Source of the DNA: Caldilineaceae bacterium
GTDB lineage: Bacteria > Chloroflexota > Anaerolineae > Caldilineales > Caldilineaceae
Length of the DNA: 64,000 nucleotides
Direction of reading: 5' to 3'
Assembly: GCA_019637695.1 (NCBI GenBank)
Contig: JAHBVG010000013.1
Span: forward strand, 1-64,000
Positions 62,591 through 64,000 of this stretch are shown in pieces (within the stretch, counting starts at the first letter, position 1; each line of letters begins with the position of its first letter). The notes under the pieces are model-generated. The model ran no database searches and was not told the DNA's origin. It saw only the letters and a list, made by a program, of their open reading frames with translations. The translations under genes were made by a program, and so were the position numbers.

Positions 62591-62649
62591 TTTCTGAAAC
62601 TGCCCAATCACTTGACAAATGAGGTTGAGCGATTGGGCAATTTCAGAAA
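62591..62649 (-). terminator. 19-bp hairpin after the halogenase-like gene
   Basis: Arms 62591-62609 and 62631-62649 match at 18 of 19 positions, loop 21. It lies 5 bases past the stop of the minus-strand gene. There is no T tract. The word TTTCTGAAA also occurs next to the hairpin at 10196. Confidence 0.65.
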
Positions 62650-62653
62650 CAAA

Positions 62654-64000
62654 TTACCCCGTTTGATCCGCCAGCCGGGCGCGGGTGCGGCGTCGCCATT
62701 TCAGCCCCGGCGCGGAATAGCGGACTTGATCGGCGATGGCTCTGAGGAGATAACCCGACAGCGGTTTTTCGCCGAAGAAGTGGGCGCGATAGTCGCCGTC
62801 GCCCATGAAGCCCGTGCCCGAATTGAGCAAATTGGGGCGCAGTTTGTTGTCGGGCAAAAAGCGCTTGCCGTCGAGCAGATCGCGGAAGGTAGAGGGCATC
62901 CACTTGAAGGTGGCGAAAATGGCTTTGATCGCGGCCATTGTCTGATCCACGTCGGTTTCGTCTTCGGGATCGACGGCATCGATCAACACGTCGATCTTTT
63001 CTTGAAGGGCGAAGAACGGGGGGAAGCCGCCGCCCGCCAGCCGGTGCGGACGCATGAGATCGAGATATTCCTCGCGGGTGCGGGCGCGCAGACGATTGGT
63101 CACCAACCGCAGATATTCCAGATAAGCCCCCAACAGCCAGAGTACAGCATAGACCCGCCAGAGTTTGAAATTGCTCCACGCCTTGAAGGAACTGGCCGCC
63201 AGCCGGTCGTGCATACCAATGTAGCCCAGCGTCATCTCTTCGAGCGGGGCAAAAGCTGCCGCCGAATAATCGTCCGTCTGCTTTGCCTTAAGCAGCAGAT
63301 CGGCGATCCAAAAGATGCTCATGTGGGTGACGTACAAGCCCTTCGAATAGAGCGGATCGATGAAACCGGCGGCATGGGCGAGCAGGGCGAAGCGATCCCC
63401 GACAATGTGATGGGCGGAGTATTGCAATCGATCCACGCGCTGCCAGTCGCGCACCGGCTGCGCGTGTTCCAACTGGGCGCGGATGTCGGGGAACTGCTCG
63501 ATGAACGCGTAAAACTCCGCTTCGGGCGTCAGATCAGCGCGCTGTGGATAGATCCTCGGATCGAGTTGCAGCCCCACGCTACACAGCGGATTGGTCGCCG
63601 CCGGGTGGTTGTTGAAGGGGATGATCCAGAGCCAGCCGCCTTTAAAGACATGGTGCAGTGTCCCCTGCGAGAAGGGATAGGGGAAGCCGTACTCATCGCG
63701 GCTGGGGCCAACGCGGTTGAAGCAGGGCACGTCGATCATGTGGGTGAAGATCGTGCGCGAGTGGGTGAGCAGATCACGGTGACGCCACTCGAATTTGTTG
63801 GCCAACAACGAACGCATCCCCCCGGCGTCGATCACATATTGGGCGCGAACCTTTGCGCCTTTGTTGGTGATGGCTGTAACGCCGCTGTCGTCGATCTCGA
63901 TCTCCTGGATTTGCGTCGCTTGCAGCACCGTCGCCCCATATGAGATGGCAATCGACGTGAGCAGATAATCTGAATCCTGGCGGTTGATGTGGATCTCGTG
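62654..64000 (-). CDS. Flavin-dependent halogenase/geranylgeranyl-reductase-like FAD protein, partial
   Basis: The last 449 codons of a gene whose start lies beyond base 64000; a GTG at 63928 is internal. Features of the tryptophan-halogenase branch of FAD oxidoreductases: GGWLWIIPF (the W-x-W-x-I-P signature region), [20 protein letters not shown] (FAD-binding end) and [20 protein letters not shown]. The N-terminal GxGxxG and the catalytic Lys are outside the window, so halogenation cannot be claimed; many homologues are reductases. A hairpin follows the stop. No other biosynthetic gene is next to it here. Confidence 0.8.
   Translation of the reverse strand, partial: HEIHINRQDSDYLLTSIAISYGATVLQATQIQEIEIDDSGVTAITNKGAKVRAQYVIDAGGMRSLLANKFEWRHRDLLTHSRTIFTHMIDVPCFNRVGPSRDEYGFPYPFSQGTLHHVFKGGWLWIIPFNNHPAATNPLCSVGLQLDPRIYPQRADLTPEAEFYAFIEQFPDIRAQLEHAQPVRDWQRVDRLQYSAHHIVGDRFALLAHAAGFIDPLYSKGLYVTHMSIFWIADLLLKAKQTDDYSAAAFAPLEEMTLGYIGMHDRLAASSFKAWSNFKLWRVYAVLWLLGAYLEYLRLVTNRLRARTREEYLDLMRPHRLAGGGFPPFFALQEKIDVLIDAVDPEDETDVDQTMAAIKAIFATFKWMPSTFRDLLDGKRFLPDNKLRPNLLNSGTGFMGDGDYRAHFFGEKPLSGYLLRAIADQVRYSAPGLKWRRRTRARLADQTG

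Overview
The window looks like a chromosomal segment of a GC-rich, filamentous-type Chloroflexota bacterium, probably near Anaerolineae/Caldilineae. This is inferred from Thr/Pro-rich secreted proteins, Uma2 and WD40/PD40 proteins, large NB-ARC/TPR regulators, and a YfhO-flippase giant protein. No rRNA, tRNA or CRISPR array was seen. Many spacers carry 7-nt-period repeats like the STRR sequences known from cyanobacteria.

Region by region. (1) 1-1.6 kb: the infC-rpmI-rplT translation operon on the minus strand, with a clear promoter, a hairpin leader, an ATT start for infC and a terminator. (2) 1.7-10.2 kb: a plus-strand carbohydrate-acid catabolic island: a duplicated UxaA-type dehydratase, oligogalacturonate lyase, cupin, Gfo/Idh/MocA oxidoreductase, D-2-hydroxyacid dehydrogenase and a TIM-barrel isomerase, with a Uma2 protein between them. 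(3) 10.2-15.6 kb: a GNAT/WD40 pair, a secreted Thr/Pro-rich protein, a small membrane protein and a repeat-rich spacer. (4) 15.6-36.9 kb: a non-ribosomal peptide biosynthesis operon, the centre of interest. (5) 36.8-42.1 kb (minus): a YfhO-flippase fusion and a polyprenyl-phosphate-type glycosyltransferase, i.e. envelope glycan functions. (6) 42.2-64 kb: single genes, including HEAT and SH3 proteins, trmFO, a C39-like peptidase, an FAD oxidase, two NB-ARC/TPR regulators (LuxR-type and XRE-type), a broken CPBP protease gene, an MFS transporter, DNA polymerase IV, a PD40 membrane protein and a flavin-dependent halogenase-like protein cut by the window edge.

The biosynthesis operon holds six carrier-protein-containing enzymes but only two condensation domains. 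There are three stand-alone adenylation-carrier proteins that lack the Asp expected to grip an alpha-amino group. An oxalate-CoA-ligase-like adenylation domain is fused to a carrier. A C-A-T protein has a glycine-like code, and a C-A-T-TE protein has an Ile/Val-like code and Cys instead of Ser in the thioesterase. Embedded in the same transcription unit, with overlapping start and stop codons, is an SsuABC-type importer with two different lipoprotein binding proteins, each directly upstream of one stand-alone A-T gene. A SyrD/PvdE-like exporter and an Sfp-type phosphopantetheinyl transferase close the operon. My working idea (inference) is an import-and-load pathway: unusual small acids are taken up by paired binding proteins, activated on dedicated A-T proteins, joined to Gly and Ile/Val, released by the Cys thioesterase and exported.

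The repeats are the second theme. Arrays of different heptamers occur between genes, often as inverted pairs around a short unique spacer. Several have been absorbed into reading frames, most strikingly five times inside the YfhO-flippase gene. A separate 72-bp inverted-repeat element occurs twice, once inside the peptide operon.
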